Assembly (NCBI GenBank): GCA_964634815.1
Contig: CAZWMD010000003.1
Location: forward strand, 1 to 64,000
From: JALZVT01 sp964634815
Lineage (GTDB): Bacteria; Pseudomonadota; Gammaproteobacteria; Pseudomonadales; Azotimanducaceae
Length of the DNA: 64,000 nt
Reading direction: 5' to 3'
The stretch's first letter is position 1. The number at the start of each line of letters is the position of its first letter. The position numbers and the translations under genes are program-made. The notes under the pieces were generated by a model. The model was not told the DNA's origin, ran no database searches, and was given only the letters and a program-made list of their open reading frames with translations. This document shows positions 1-8,853 of the stretch, piece after piece.

Positions 1-2
1 CG

Positions 3-1199
3 CTGGGCAAGTACACCTTCACCGATGTTCTGGCGGTGCAGCTCGACGAGGTACCTATGCGGGCGCTGGGTTCAGTGACAGCGCTGGTATCAGCGCTGAT
101 GTATCTGATGGTGCAGATCGTTGGTGCCGGAGCTCTGATTCAGGTGCTGTTTGCGATTGACTACAGCTGGGCTGTTGTTCTTGTCAGTCTGTTAATGGTG
201 CTCTATGTGGGCTTTGGCGGAATGTTGGCCACCACCTGGGTCCAGATCACCAAGGCCGTCTTGCTGCTGTGTGGCATAGGAACACTGGCTGTTCTAACCA
301 TGAGCGAGTTTGACTACTCGCTAAGTGAATTACATACCCAGGCCAGCGCCAGGCACGCAAGCGGTGAACTTTTACTGGGTGTGGGCGGTCTTGAGCTCGA
401 TCCCCTGTCGGCGCTTTCACTGGGTTTGGGGCTTGCCTTTGGGTTGCTGGGCTCGCCGCACTTGCTAATGCGCTTCTTCACCGTGCCAAACGCCAGAGAA
501 GCCCGTAAATCTGCAGTGGTGGCAGCCACCTGCGTCGCCTTTGTGAACCTGCTTATTCTCTTTGTGGTGGGTTGGGGGGCCGTTGCACTGGTTCTGAACA
601 ATCCAGAGTTTTATGACGCCTCCGGACGCGTCCTGGGCGGAGAAAACCTGGTTGCGATACACCTCGCAAGATACGTTGGCGGTGACGTATTTTTTGGCAT
701 TATGGCGGCGGTTGCGTTTGCGACAATTCTCGCCGTGGTTGCGGGACTGACACTGGCCTGCGCCTCTGCCGTTTCCCACGATCTGTATGCCGGTGTCCTG
801 CGTCGTGGCAAGGTTACAGAGGCCCAGGAAGTGCGGGTATCACGCATCACAACGGTCTTTGTTGGGCTTGTTTGTATTGTTCTGGGGCTCGCCTTTGAGG
901 GGCAGAACGTCGCTTATCTTGTGTCGCTTGCGCTGGCCGTTGCAGCCAGCACTAACTTTCCGCTACTTATTTTTGCCATGTACTGGAAACGTTTTACCAC
1001 TCGCGCAGCGGTTGCCGGCGGGATTACCGGGCTGGTGACCACAATCTCTCTTGTCGTTCTGGGGCCTGCGGTGTGGGTAAATGTGCTTGGCAATGCGCAG
1101 CCTGTATTCCCTTCGGGTTACCCGGCGCTGTATTCCATGGTTGCCGCCGTAACCGTAATGATTCTGGTGACGTTGATTGCTCCCAGGCGTTCTGCCTAG
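3..1199 (+). CDS. actP: Cation/acetate symporter ActP-like, 3' part (SSS family)
   Basis: Sodium:solute symporter that would import acetate or a similar short carboxylate across the inner membrane. The window opens inside the gene: codons from position 3 already read L-G-K-Y-T-F-T-D ahead of the first possible start (GTG at 36), so the N-terminus lies outside. Runs matching my memory of E. coli ActP include GGMLATTWVQITKAVLLL, LMRFFTVPNAREARKS and AVAFATILAVVAGLTLA. About nine hydrophobic spans are visible, ending in a membrane-embedded tail. About 398 residues are present of roughly 550 expected. The stop overlaps the convergent rsgA gene by four bases. Family assignment is firm; substrate is inferred from similarity. 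Confidence 0.9.
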   Translation: MGKYTFTDVLAVQLDEVPMRALGSVTALVSALMYLMVQIVGAGALIQVLFAIDYSWAVVLVSLLMVLYVGFGGMLATTWVQITKAVLLLCGIGTLAVLTMSEFDYSLSELHTQASARHASGELLLGVGGLELDPLSALSLGLGLAFGLLGSPHLLMRFFTVPNAREARKSAVVAATCVAFVNLLILFVVGWGAVALVLNNPEFYDASGRVLGGENLVAIHLARYVGGDVFFGIMAAVAFATILAVVAGLTLACASAVSHDLYAGVLRRGKVTEAQEVRVSRITTVFVGLVCIVLGLAFEGQNVAYLVSLALAVAASTNFPLLIFAMYWKRFTTRAAVAGGITGLVTTISLVVLGPAVWVNVLGNAQPVFPSGYPALYSMVAAVTVMILVTLIAPRRSA

Positions 1200-2242
1200 T
1201 CATCAAGATAACGCTTGTTGGTAAAGGCGTTGCGAGCTCGAGCGTTCTTGTTGAATTTGCGAGACTTCTGATGTCGCTCGGCAATGCTCTGGGTATTGTG
1301 GGCGTCCTCGCGCAGCAGCTTCTGATAATTCTGCAGACGTCTTGATTCAAGCTGACCGGCGTTTATTGCCTGGGTGACGGCGCAACCCGGTTCGCTTTGA
1401 TGCTCGCAGTCTTTGAAGCGGCACTGGTTCGCGAGATCATCGATGTCTGAAAACACTTCGCCGAGCCCGGCGACCACATCGGTGAGCTTCAGTTCGCGCA
1501 TACCCGGGCTGTCCAGCACCAGTCCACCCTCTGGCAGAGGGTGCAGCGAGCGGCTTGTTGTGGTGTGTCTGCCTTTGGCGTCGTCTTCGCGAATGGCGCC
1601 AGTGATGGCAACAGAGGCTCCGACCATGGTGTTTAACAGAGTGGATTTTCCGACTCCCGAAGAGCCAACAAGGGCAACAGTTTGCCCTTCACCGCACCAC
1701 TTTCTTAGTGGCGCTATGGAATCCGCTGACAGCGAGTTAACCGCCACCACTTCTAAACCGGCTCGCAGGTTGCGCGCTTGTTCCAGATAATCTGCTGCAT
1801 CACTTAGATCAGCCTTTGTCAGCACCAGTACAGGAATAACTTTGGCATCGAGCGCCAGCGCAAGATAGCGTTCTATGCGCGACAGGTTGAAATCGAGATT
1901 GCAGGAGCTCACGACAAACAGCGTATCGACATTGGCCGCTATCAATTGCACCTCCGCCCGATCGCCCGCTGCCTTGCGTTTGAACAGGCTCTGGCGTTCC
2001 AGCAGTCTTTGAGGGCTATTCGACTGATCGATCAATACCCAATCGCCAACAGTGGGTCGTTCTTCATGTGGCAATTTTTGCCAGCGCAGTTCGAGTTCGG
2101 CGCTGACCGACCCAGCGCCAGATTGCATGGCCAGAATACTCCGCTCAATCGCCATCACCCGCGCAGGCTCAAGTGTTTCCAAATCATCGATGGAAAGCTG
2201 TTGCTGAAAAAAGTGGCGCCAGCCTAGTTCTGTGAGCGTCAT
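1196..2242 (-). CDS. rsgA: Ribosome small subunit-dependent GTPase A
   Basis: Circularly permuted GTPase that acts in late 30S subunit maturation. The motifs come in the permuted order typical of RsgA/YjeQ: G4 (TKAD, residues 142-145), then the P-loop GSSGVGKST (193-201), then G3 DSPG (244-247). A zinc-binding knuckle follows with the C-x4-C-x-H-x5-C pattern in CRFKDCEHQSEPGC. The basic C-terminal tail fits rRNA contact. Length 348 residues is normal. The divergent M81 peptidase starts 84 bp away. No anomalies seen. Confidence 0.95.
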   Translation of the reverse strand: MTLTELGWRHFFQQQLSIDDLETLEPARVMAIERSILAMQSGAGSVSAELELRWQKLPHEERPTVGDWVLIDQSNSPQRLLERQSLFKRKAAGDRAEVQLIAANVDTLFVVSSCNLDFNLSRIERYLALALDAKVIPVLVLTKADLSDAADYLEQARNLRAGLEVVAVNSLSADSIAPLRKWCGEGQTVALVGSSGVGKSTLLNTMVGASVAITGAIREDDAKGRHTTTSRSLHPLPEGGLVLDSPGMRELKLTDVVAGLGEVFSDIDDLANQCRFKDCEHQSEPGCAVTQAINAGQLESRRLQNYQKLLREDAHNTQSIAERHQKSRKFNKNARARNAFTNKRYLDD

Positions 2243-2326
2243 TGCCGGAGTATCTGCCGGGTCCTGATCCAGGTCAATTGCGGTACTCTAAGAGGCCAGT
2301 CGTTACATCCCCAACAGGGCCTATCT

Positions 2327-3871
2327 ATGCGCATAGTTCTTGCCGGCATATCGCACGAAACCAACACCTATTGCAGTGGCCTCACTGAGATGAGTGCATT
2401 CCACTGCCTGCGCGGCAAACAGATACTGCAAGCCATTGGACAAGAAACTGATGTGGGTGGCGCAGTGTCGGCCTGTCAACGACTTGAGGTTGAAGCACTT
2501 CCCTTGCTGTTTGCACAAACCCAGCCGTCAGCAACCATCGCTCGAGAGGCTTTTGAGAGCTTTGCGCAGGAAATTCTGGATGGCATTGAAGATGCGCAGC
2601 TCAATGGCGGAGTTGATGCTGTGGTATTACTGCTGCACGGCGCCGGCGTTGCTGAGGGTATTGCGGACATCGAAGGGGAGCTGGCAACCAGAGTCAGGGC
2701 GCTGGTTGGGGACTCGACCCCGATCACGGCGACGTTTGATTTGCATGGCAATATTTCCGAGCGCATGTGCGAGGCGCTAAATGGGGTGTTTGCATGCCAT
2801 CAATACCCGCATATTGATTTGCACGTGCAGGCTGAGGAGGCGGTTGCTCACGCCGTGGCTATGGTCCGTAACCATACCTTTGCAAAATGCTGCATGGTTA
2901 GTGTGCCTATGCTGCTGCCGACAACAACAACCTTCCAGGGGATTGGCGCTGAAATGCTCCAGCAGGTGCTGAAGGCCGAGTCGTTAGCGCCGGCCGAAGC
3001 CGTTGTCGATGTGAGCTGGTTTCATGGCTTTCCCTACACCGATATTGAGCACGTGGGTTCGACGATTGTTGTTACCTACTTTGATACGCCTGACACTGGG
3101 CTTACTAAACAGGAAGCCTTGCAGCTTGCCAACGAGCTTGCGCTTGAACTTTGGCGGCAGCGCGAAAAATTTGTCCCAATCAGTCTTGACGCCGACGAGG
3201 CCGTTGCGCACGCGCTTCGCGCTACCGACGTGCGTGATGCACAAACAGGTTCTGGACCTGTGGTTATTCATGAGACTTCTGATAACTGCGGTGCCGGAAC
3301 CCCTGGCGATGGCACGCATTTACTTCGAGCCATGCTGGCGGCAGACCTGAAGGATAAACGGGGTAGAACGGCCTGCTTTGGTTTTATTGTAGATCCGATC
3401 ACCGCGCAACAAGCTCACCAGGCCGGGGTGGGCGCCAGCATCGAGGTGGCGCTGGGTGGTCGCACGGACGATCTACATGGTGAGCCGATACAGGCAAGGG
3501 CAACCGTGGTATCACTGCACGATGGCCGCCTTGTGTTGCAGCATATGTTTAAGGGGATGCCGCTGCATCTGGGGCCTCTTGCGCGTTTGCAGATTGCAGG
3601 TGTTGATGTGGTCGTTGGTTCTCGGCGTTCTCAAACCTTTGATAAGGAGCCGTTTTTAGCAACGGGCATAGATGTTATGCGCTACGATCTTGTTGCGCTT
3701 AAGTCCAGCAGTCACTTTCGAGCTTGTTTCCAATCGATTGCGCATGACATTGTGACCGCCGATCCTCCCGGCCTGAGCACCCACAATATCAGTGTTTTTC
3801 CACGCCAAAGTACGGCAAAGGCGTTTTGGCCGATACATCCTGAGGCGAGTTTCAGCACAACAAGCTCGTAA
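2327..3871 (+). CDS. M81 family metallopeptidase, MlrC-like
   Basis: Member of the MlrC family (DUF1485 plus MlrC C-terminal domain), named for the microcystin-degradation protein of sphingomonads; most relatives have unknown substrates. The N-terminus RIVLAGISHETNTY is the family hallmark, with conserved TFDLHGN near residue 145 and the HQYPHIDLH segment near 160 carrying putative metal ligands. The C-terminal domain starts around residue 310 (ETSDNCGAGTPGDGT). Length 514 is typical. The ATG at 2327 is preceded by a weak AGGG. The stop lies two bases before the convergent transaldolase stop. A role in peptide or amide hydrolysis is inference. Confidence 0.85.
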   Translation: MRIVLAGISHETNTYCSGLTEMSAFHCLRGKQILQAIGQETDVGGAVSACQRLEVEALPLLFAQTQPSATIAREAFESFAQEILDGIEDAQLNGGVDAVVLLLHGAGVAEGIADIEGELATRVRALVGDSTPITATFDLHGNISERMCEALNGVFACHQYPHIDLHVQAEEAVAHAVAMVRNHTFAKCCMVSVPMLLPTTTTFQGIGAEMLQQVLKAESLAPAEAVVDVSWFHGFPYTDIEHVGSTIVVTYFDTPDTGLTKQEALQLANELALELWRQREKFVPISLDADEAVAHALRATDVRDAQTGSGPVVIHETSDNCGAGTPGDGTHLLRAMLAADLKDKRGRTACFGFIVDPITAQQAHQAGVGASIEVALGGRTDDLHGEPIQARATVVSLHDGRLVLQHMFKGMPLHLGPLARLQIAGVDVVVGSRRSQTFDKEPFLATGIDVMRYDLVALKSSSHFRACFQSIAHDIVTADPPGLSTHNISVFPRQSTAKAFWPIHPEASFSTTSS

Positions 3872-3873
3872 CT

Positions 3874-4824
3874 TCAGGCTTGTAGTTTGCTTTCCAGCAG
3901 GCGCTGGTCAGCGGCAAATTTGCGAATGCCTTCAGCCAGTTTCTCGGTGCTCATGGCATCGTCGTTGAGGCTAAATCGAAACTCTTCTTCGGTCATTTCA
4001 ACGTTTGCATCTTCGCTTGTTGCCGTCTCGGCGCGCAGTTCTTCATTCAGCAAACCATTATCTTGTGCCAGTTCTGCCAGCAGGTCCGGACTGATGGTGA
4101 GTCGGTCGCAGCCGGCGAGGGCGGTGACCTGCGCTGCACTGCGGAAACTCGCCCCCATGACAATGGTGTCGAAATTGTTCGCCTTGTAGAAGTTGTAGAT
4201 TCGCTTCACCGAGGCAACGCCCGGGTCGTTGTCGACGCTGTAGGTCACATCCGGGTTGTTGCTCTTGTACCAGTCAAGGATTCGGCCAACAAACGGCGAG
4301 ATCAGTGTGACCCCAGCTTGTGCACAGGCGACGGCCTGTTCAAAACCGAACAGCAGAGTCAGGTTGCAGTTGATGCCCTCACATTCGAGTTGTCGCGCGG
4401 CTTCTATCCCTTCCCAGGTTGCAGCGATCTTTATCAGGATGCGATCTCGATTGACGCCGAGTTCCTGATAGGCGTCGATAATTTTCTGGGCCCGGGTAAC
4501 CGTTGCCTGAGTATGAAACGAAAGCCTCGCATCCACTTCTGTGGAGACCCGGCCAGGCACAATCTGGCTGATTTCCCGGCCAATCAGTACCGCCAGATGG
4601 TCGCAGGCGGCTGCTCTCTGTTCGGCGGATGACCCCTTTATTGTCGCAGCTTTTGCCCGAGCGGCTTCTACCAAAGGTTGGTACTGAACCAGATCGGCGG
4701 CCTTCAATAACAATGAAGGGTTTGTTGTCGCGTCTTGCGGTGTGAATTCACGCATGGCGTCGATGTCGCCGGTGTCTGCGACAACGTCTGTTAGCAGCTT
4801 CAGCTGTTCGAGTTTACTAGGCAT
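3874..4824 (-). CDS. tal: Transaldolase
   Basis: Class I transaldolase of the non-oxidative pentose phosphate pathway, exchanging a dihydroxyacetone unit between sugar phosphates. The Schiff-base lysine is K132 in ILIKIAATWEGI, the same position as in E. coli TalB. The N-terminal TPQDATTNPSLLLKAA (residues 28-43) and the GASFRS phosphate-site motif are present. Length 316 residues against 317 for TalB. It stands alone: the next gene upstream on this strand is not linked, and a 285-bp gap separates its start from the methyltransferase gene. Confidence 0.95.
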   Translation of the reverse strand: MPSKLEQLKLLTDVVADTGDIDAMREFTPQDATTNPSLLLKAADLVQYQPLVEAARAKAATIKGSSAEQRAAACDHLAVLIGREISQIVPGRVSTEVDARLSFHTQATVTRAQKIIDAYQELGVNRDRILIKIAATWEGIEAARQLECEGINCNLTLLFGFEQAVACAQAGVTLISPFVGRILDWYKSNNPDVTYSVDNDPGVASVKRIYNFYKANNFDTIVMGASFRSAAQVTALAGCDRLTISPDLLAELAQDNGLLNEELRAETATSEDANVEMTEEEFRFSLNDDAMSTEKLAEGIRKFAADQRLLESKLQA

Positions 4825-5109
4825 ATCCTGTGCTCGGTATCTTGTGATTCTCTGGTCCCGGAAGTATCAAGGCCTGTTGTGACCCCGACAAGCATCGACG
4901 GGGACAAATGAGAGCCAGTCGAGGTTGCTTGGTGCTTAACCTTCGGGGTGTGGTGTGGGCGGAGCCTGGAGCGGCGGGCAACAGAACAGGGCTTTTGCAT
5001 ATACCAGTGTCAGGCTATCCTCAGGCGCTGTGGGAGGAGGGATTGTCTGAACGATTCTGCAATCTACTTTAATTTCTAATATCACTATTTAAAACAAGGA
5101 CTTAAAGAT

Positions 5110-6063
5110 ATGTTCTCAGAATTATTCTTGAATATCCGGAGGCGCATGGCACAGCATGGATTATCCCGTTCTGCGCTACTTCTGACGTTATCAGTGGGAT
5201 TGCTTGGTGGCTGCGCGCAAAGCAGTCTTGAGCCGGTGGTTGCAGAATCTGCTGGTGCGGCGGCTGACGCGGTAGCTGATACGGTAATGGCCGAGACTTC
5301 TGCCAAGGCATTGCAGGCGGCGCTGGATGCTCAAAGTGATGAACACAAGGCGCGCTATGACGCGCGTCATCCTGGAGAGACGCTGTCGTTCTTTGGTATC
5401 AAGCCGGGAATGACCGTAGCTGAAGCACTTCCAGGTGGTGGCTGGTATACCAAAGTTATTGCTGCCTATCTCGGCGGTGAGGGCACAGTCTATGGCGTTA
5501 ACTATCAGGAGTCTGTGTGGACCAGTTTCGGCTGGTCGGCTGAACGCGTTGCACAGCGTGTTGCAGCGACCGCCAAGTTTCCCTCCCAGGTAGATGAGTG
5601 GGCTGGTAATGGTATAGCTGCGCAAGGCTTTACCTTCGCCTCAGTTCCGTCTGAGGCGGCAGGCACTGCGGATGCTGTGCTGTTTGTTCGCGCCTTACAC
5701 AACCTGAGTCGCTTCAATGATACCGGTGTGCTTGATGAGGCGATTGCTGCCGCCCATACCTTGCTCAAACCGGGTGGCATTGTGGGTGTGGTGCAACATC
5801 GTGCGCCAGAAAATGCCCCGGACGAGTGGGCAACGGGCCGCGCTGGTTACCTGAAGCCATCAGCGGTGATTGCCATGTTTACCAAAGCTGGATTCACTCT
5901 GGATGGCAGCAGCGAAATCAATGCCAATGCCAAGGACCAGCCGACAACCAAAGATGTTGTCTGGCGCTTGCCGCCAGCCTATGCCCTGGGAGCGGACAGC
6001 AGGGACGCCATGGACGCCATTGGTGAGTCTGATCGCATGACTCTGCGCTTCCGCAAGTCTTGA
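5110..6063 (+). CDS. Putative lipoprotein class I SAM-dependent methyltransferase
   Basis: Predicted methyltransferase of the COG4798 type. After the signal region, the SAM-site region reads VAEALPGGGWYTKVIAAYLG (a relaxed motif I around residues 98-117), with VLFVRALHNL further on. The N-terminus is a lipoprotein signal: basic n-region, hydrophobic core LLLTLSVG and lipobox LLGGC with C35 as the acylated residue, so the enzyme would sit outside the cytoplasm. Start at ATG 5110 has AAGGA nine bases upstream; an alternative ATG at 5146 behind GGAGG has only three bases of spacing. An exported SAM-dependent enzyme is odd because SAM is cytoplasmic. Substrate unknown. Confidence 0.8.
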   Translation: MFSELFLNIRRRMAQHGLSRSALLLTLSVGLLGGCAQSSLEPVVAESAGAAADAVADTVMAETSAKALQAALDAQSDEHKARYDARHPGETLSFFGIKPGMTVAEALPGGGWYTKVIAAYLGGEGTVYGVNYQESVWTSFGWSAERVAQRVAATAKFPSQVDEWAGNGIAAQGFTFASVPSEAAGTADAVLFVRALHNLSRFNDTGVLDEAIAAAHTLLKPGGIVGVVQHRAPENAPDEWATGRAGYLKPSAVIAMFTKAGFTLDGSSEINANAKDQPTTKDVVWRLPPAYALGADSRDAMDAIGESDRMTLRFRKS

Positions 6064-6083
6064 TATAGGTTGGTCAAACTACG

Positions 6084-6884
6084 ATGACGCTTTATGGACC
6101 TTTTGAAACCCTGCTCGTAGAGGAGGTGGCCGAGCACGTTGTGCAGGTCACCCTGAACCGGCCAGAGGTGTTCAACGCGCTTAACACGCAGATGGGAGCG
6201 GATCTCAAAACCGTTTGGGAAGCTCTGTACGTCGATCCGTCTCAGGCTCGTTGCGTTATTTTGACAGGCACTGGTGAAAAGGCATTCTGTGCCGGTGGTG
6301 ATCTCAAACAGCGCAACGAGATGACCGACGAACAATGGCAGCAACAGCACGCACTCTTTGAGCAAAATATGTTTGCCATGATGGAGTGCCCCATCCCCAT
6401 TCTCGCCGCGGTGAACGGTGTGGCTTTTGGTGGTGGCTGCGAATTTGCAGCGGGCGCTGACTTTGTTTATGCCGCAAACCACGCAAAGTTTGCGCAGACG
6501 GAAGTGAAGTTAGGGATAATGCCGGGCTCGATGGGCACACAAAATCTGCCACGTGCTGTTGGTGAACGGCGCGCCAAAGAGATTATCTTGACCGGGGCAC
6601 CCTTCGGTGCCGAAGAGGCCCTGGCCTGGGGATTGGTCAACCGGGTCTTTGAGCCGGCCGCTCTTCTGCCCGGGGCCATTGAAACAGCAAGCCTGATTGC
6701 GGCAAACGGACCTATTGCAACGAGGCAGGCAAAGAAGGCTATTTCGATGGCCTCCCAAACCGGCCACCATATTGGTTACCGCTACGAGATCGAAGCCTAC
6801 AACCGCATGGTGCCGACTGAAGACCGGCTCGAGGGCGTGCGGGCGTTTAACGAAAAACGCGCTGCTGAGTTTAAGGGGCGTTGA
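6084..6884 (+). CDS. Enoyl-CoA hydratase/isomerase family protein
   Basis: Crotonase-fold enzyme, probably hydrating an enoyl-CoA thioester. It carries LNRPEVFNALN near residue 27, an oxyanion-hole segment AFCAGGDL, and the FGGGCEFAAGADF and TEVKLGIMPGSMGTQNLPR motifs, so both glutamates expected of a true hydratase are in place. Length 266 is normal. An acyl-CoA dehydrogenase gene follows 87 bp later on the same strand, suggesting a shared beta-oxidation-like route. It could supply the methylglutaconyl-CoA hydratase step missing from the leucine genes elsewhere in this window, but nothing in the sequence proves that. Confidence 0.88.
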   Translation: MTLYGPFETLLVEEVAEHVVQVTLNRPEVFNALNTQMGADLKTVWEALYVDPSQARCVILTGTGEKAFCAGGDLKQRNEMTDEQWQQQHALFEQNMFAMMECPIPILAAVNGVAFGGGCEFAAGADFVYAANHAKFAQTEVKLGIMPGSMGTQNLPRAVGERRAKEIILTGAPFGAEEALAWGLVNRVFEPAALLPGAIETASLIAANGPIATRQAKKAISMASQTGHHIGYRYEIEAYNRMVPTEDRLEGVRAFNEKRAAEFKGR

Positions 6885-6916
6885 GCCTTTACCTTCTCAA
6901 GCCTTTATCTTCTCAG
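6885..6916 (+). repeat. Imperfect 16-bp tandem duplication
   Basis: Two adjacent copies of GCCTTTAYCTTCTCAR (6885-6900 and 6901-6916) differ at two positions. They begin immediately after the stop of the enoyl-CoA hydratase gene. Most simply a recent slippage duplication in the intergenic spacer. Confidence 0.75.
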
Positions 6917-6971
6917 GCTCAGGCACTGAAGATATACAAAACAATTAAGTAAAACTGGCCAGGAGTATTTA

Positions 6972-8141
6972 GTGACAATCACACTAGAGTTAGGCAACGA
7001 CTATGCAGATATTCGCGATCAGGTTGCACGAATTTGTACAGAATTTCCGGGGGATTACTGGCAAGAGCTGGACGAGAAAGCAGAGTATCCGCATGCGTTT
7101 GTCGATGCGCTGACCAAGTCTGGCTATTTGGCGGCCTTGATTCCTGAGGAATACGGCGGCGCTGGGCTGCCGCTTCGAGCGGCTTCGGTCATTCTCGAAA
7201 CCATCCATGCCAACGGCTGCTCGGCGGCTGCCTGTCATGCCCAGATGTACACAATGGGCACGGTTCTGCGATACGGCTCAGCCGAACAAAAACAGCGCTA
7301 TCTGCCCGGCATTGCCTCGGGCGATCTGCGATTGCAGGCCTTTGGTGTTACCGAGCCCACCACCGGTTCGGATACAACCCAGCTCAAAACTCGGGCTGAA
7401 AAACGCGGTGATCAGTATGTGGTGAATGGCCAGAAGGTGTGGACAAGCCGGGCACTGCAATCCGACTTGATGTTGCTGCTTGCGCGGACGACACCGGTCG
7501 ATAAGGTGGCAAAGCGCACCCAGGGTTTGTCTACCTTTTTGGTGGATCTGCGCGAGGTGCGTGGCAAGGGCTGTGATATTCGCCCGATACCCACAATGAT
7601 CAACCACAACACCAATGAGGTGTTCTTCAACGACATGCATATTCCAGCTGACTCGCTGATTGGTGAGGAAGGTGCGGGGTTTAAGAATATTCTGGCTGGG
7701 ATGAACGCGGAGCGGGTACTGATTGCCTCCGAAGCTCTGGGTGATGGCCGCTATTTCATACGTCGTGGTGTTGAGTACGCCAATGATCGATCGGTGTTTG
7801 GTAATCCGATTGGGAAAAATCAGGGCATTGCGCACCCGTTGGCCCACGCTTATGCCGAACTGGAAACGGCTGAGATGATGGTTCGCAAAGCCGCCGCACT
7901 TTACGACGCGGGAGAAGACTGTGGCGAAGCAGCGAACATTGCCAAGTTAATGACTTCTGAGGCTGCCTGGAACGCAGCAGACCACTGCTTTCAAACCTTT
8001 GGTGGCTTTGCCTTTGCCCGGGAATACCATATTGAGCGGAAATGGCGGGAAGTGCGCCTGTGGCAGACGGCGCCCATATCAACCAACATGGTGTTGAATT
8101 TCATTGCGCAAAATGTGCTTGGCCTGCCGCGCTCTTACTAG
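6972..8141 (+). CDS. Acyl-CoA dehydrogenase family protein
   Basis: FAD-dependent acyl-CoA dehydrogenase, oxidising an acyl-CoA to the enoyl-CoA with electrons passed to ETF. N-terminal, middle and C-terminal domains are all present: EEYGGAGLPL near residue 59, FGVTEPTTGSDTTQLKT in the middle domain (about residues 119-135), and the helical C-terminal region with HCFQTFGGFAFAREYHIER. Length 389 is standard. The start is a GTG at 6972 with AGGAG at 6961-6965. It sits between the hydratase and a WYL regulator whose start is only 11 bp downstream. Substrate class is not fixed by sequence alone. Confidence 0.9.
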   Translation: MTITLELGNDYADIRDQVARICTEFPGDYWQELDEKAEYPHAFVDALTKSGYLAALIPEEYGGAGLPLRAASVILETIHANGCSAAACHAQMYTMGTVLRYGSAEQKQRYLPGIASGDLRLQAFGVTEPTTGSDTTQLKTRAEKRGDQYVVNGQKVWTSRALQSDLMLLLARTTPVDKVAKRTQGLSTFLVDLREVRGKGCDIRPIPTMINHNTNEVFFNDMHIPADSLIGEEGAGFKNILAGMNAERVLIASEALGDGRYFIRRGVEYANDRSVFGNPIGKNQGIAHPLAHAYAELETAEMMVRKAAALYDAGEDCGEAANIAKLMTSEAAWNAADHCFQTFGGFAFAREYHIERKWREVRLWQTAPISTNMVLNFIAQNVLGLPRSY

Positions 8142-8152
8142 ACCAGACCGCC

Positions 8153-8839
8153 GTGAGACCAGCAGATCGGCTTTTTCAAATAGTTCTGCAGCTCGGTAGG
8201 GGTCGAGTACTCACGGCTAAGGCGCTTGCCGAAATGATGGAAGTGAGCGAGCGCACGATCTATCGCGATATTGCCGACCTCATGGCGTCGGGCGTGCCTG
8301 TGGACGGCGAGGCCGGGGTTGGGTATCGATTGCATCGGGGCTACCAGGTGCCGCCAATGATGTTTGATGCGGATGAGCTGCAGGCATTGATTTTTGGCGC
8401 TGGTGTTGCCAAGCGCTGGGGCGATAAAGAGATTGCTGCGGCAGCGGATCGCATTCTCAATAAGGTTGACGCGGTCTTGCCTGAGCGGCTGCGGCCATTA
8501 TTGAATTCACGCACGCTGTCGGTCCCTGAAGTGGCAGGCGACCAAAGCGCTGAGACCACTCACAATCTGGGTGCTGCGCGGGATGCAATTAACAATCGCA
8601 AACGTCTGTCTCTTACCTATTCAGATGCCGTGGGCCAAATCACGCAGCGCACCGTTTGGCCACTCACGCTACTGTATTGGGGAACCGCCTGGACTCTTGG
8701 TGCCTGGTGTGAGCTGCGGAAGGAGTTTCGAAGTTTTCGTATTGACCGGATAGACACCGCCAGCGTTGAGCGTGATCGCTTTCCCGACGAGGCGGGAAAG
8801 CGTTTGGCCGATTACATCGGCCAGTTCACTGCCGACTAA
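8153..8839 (+). CDS. WYL-domain HTH transcriptional regulator (YafY type)
   Basis: Transcriptional regulator with an N-terminal DeoR/HTH_11-type helix-turn-helix (residues about 1-60, including SERTIYRDI) and a C-terminal WYL ligand-sensing domain (about 110-215, LTYSDAVG and FRIDRI). I choose GTG at 8153 because MRPADRLFQIVLQLG matches the usual start of this family. A longer reading from 8042 would run 100 bases into the acyl-CoA dehydrogenase. It follows that gene by 11 bp, so it may sense a product of the preceding enzymes. 228 residues. Confidence 0.85.
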   Translation: MRPADRLFQIVLQLGRGRVLTAKALAEMMEVSERTIYRDIADLMASGVPVDGEAGVGYRLHRGYQVPPMMFDADELQALIFGAGVAKRWGDKEIAAAADRILNKVDAVLPERLRPLLNSRTLSVPEVAGDQSAETTHNLGAARDAINNRKRLSLTYSDAVGQITQRTVWPLTLLYWGTAWTLGAWCELRKEFRSFRIDRIDTASVERDRFPDEAGKRLADYIGQFTAD

Positions 8840-8853
8840 GGTTGGTGTTGCGC

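Noticed and set aside
4825..5109. Possible small gene or RNA in the 285-bp gap before the methyltransferase
   Set aside because: Short frames there lack ribosome sites and composition of coding DNA; I see only a weak TTGTCT-N16-TACTTT promoter-like pair at 5043-5070.
8042..8152. Longer N-terminus for the WYL regulator
   Set aside because: It would overlap the acyl-CoA dehydrogenase by 100 bases and has no family similarity; GTG 8153 gives the canonical start.
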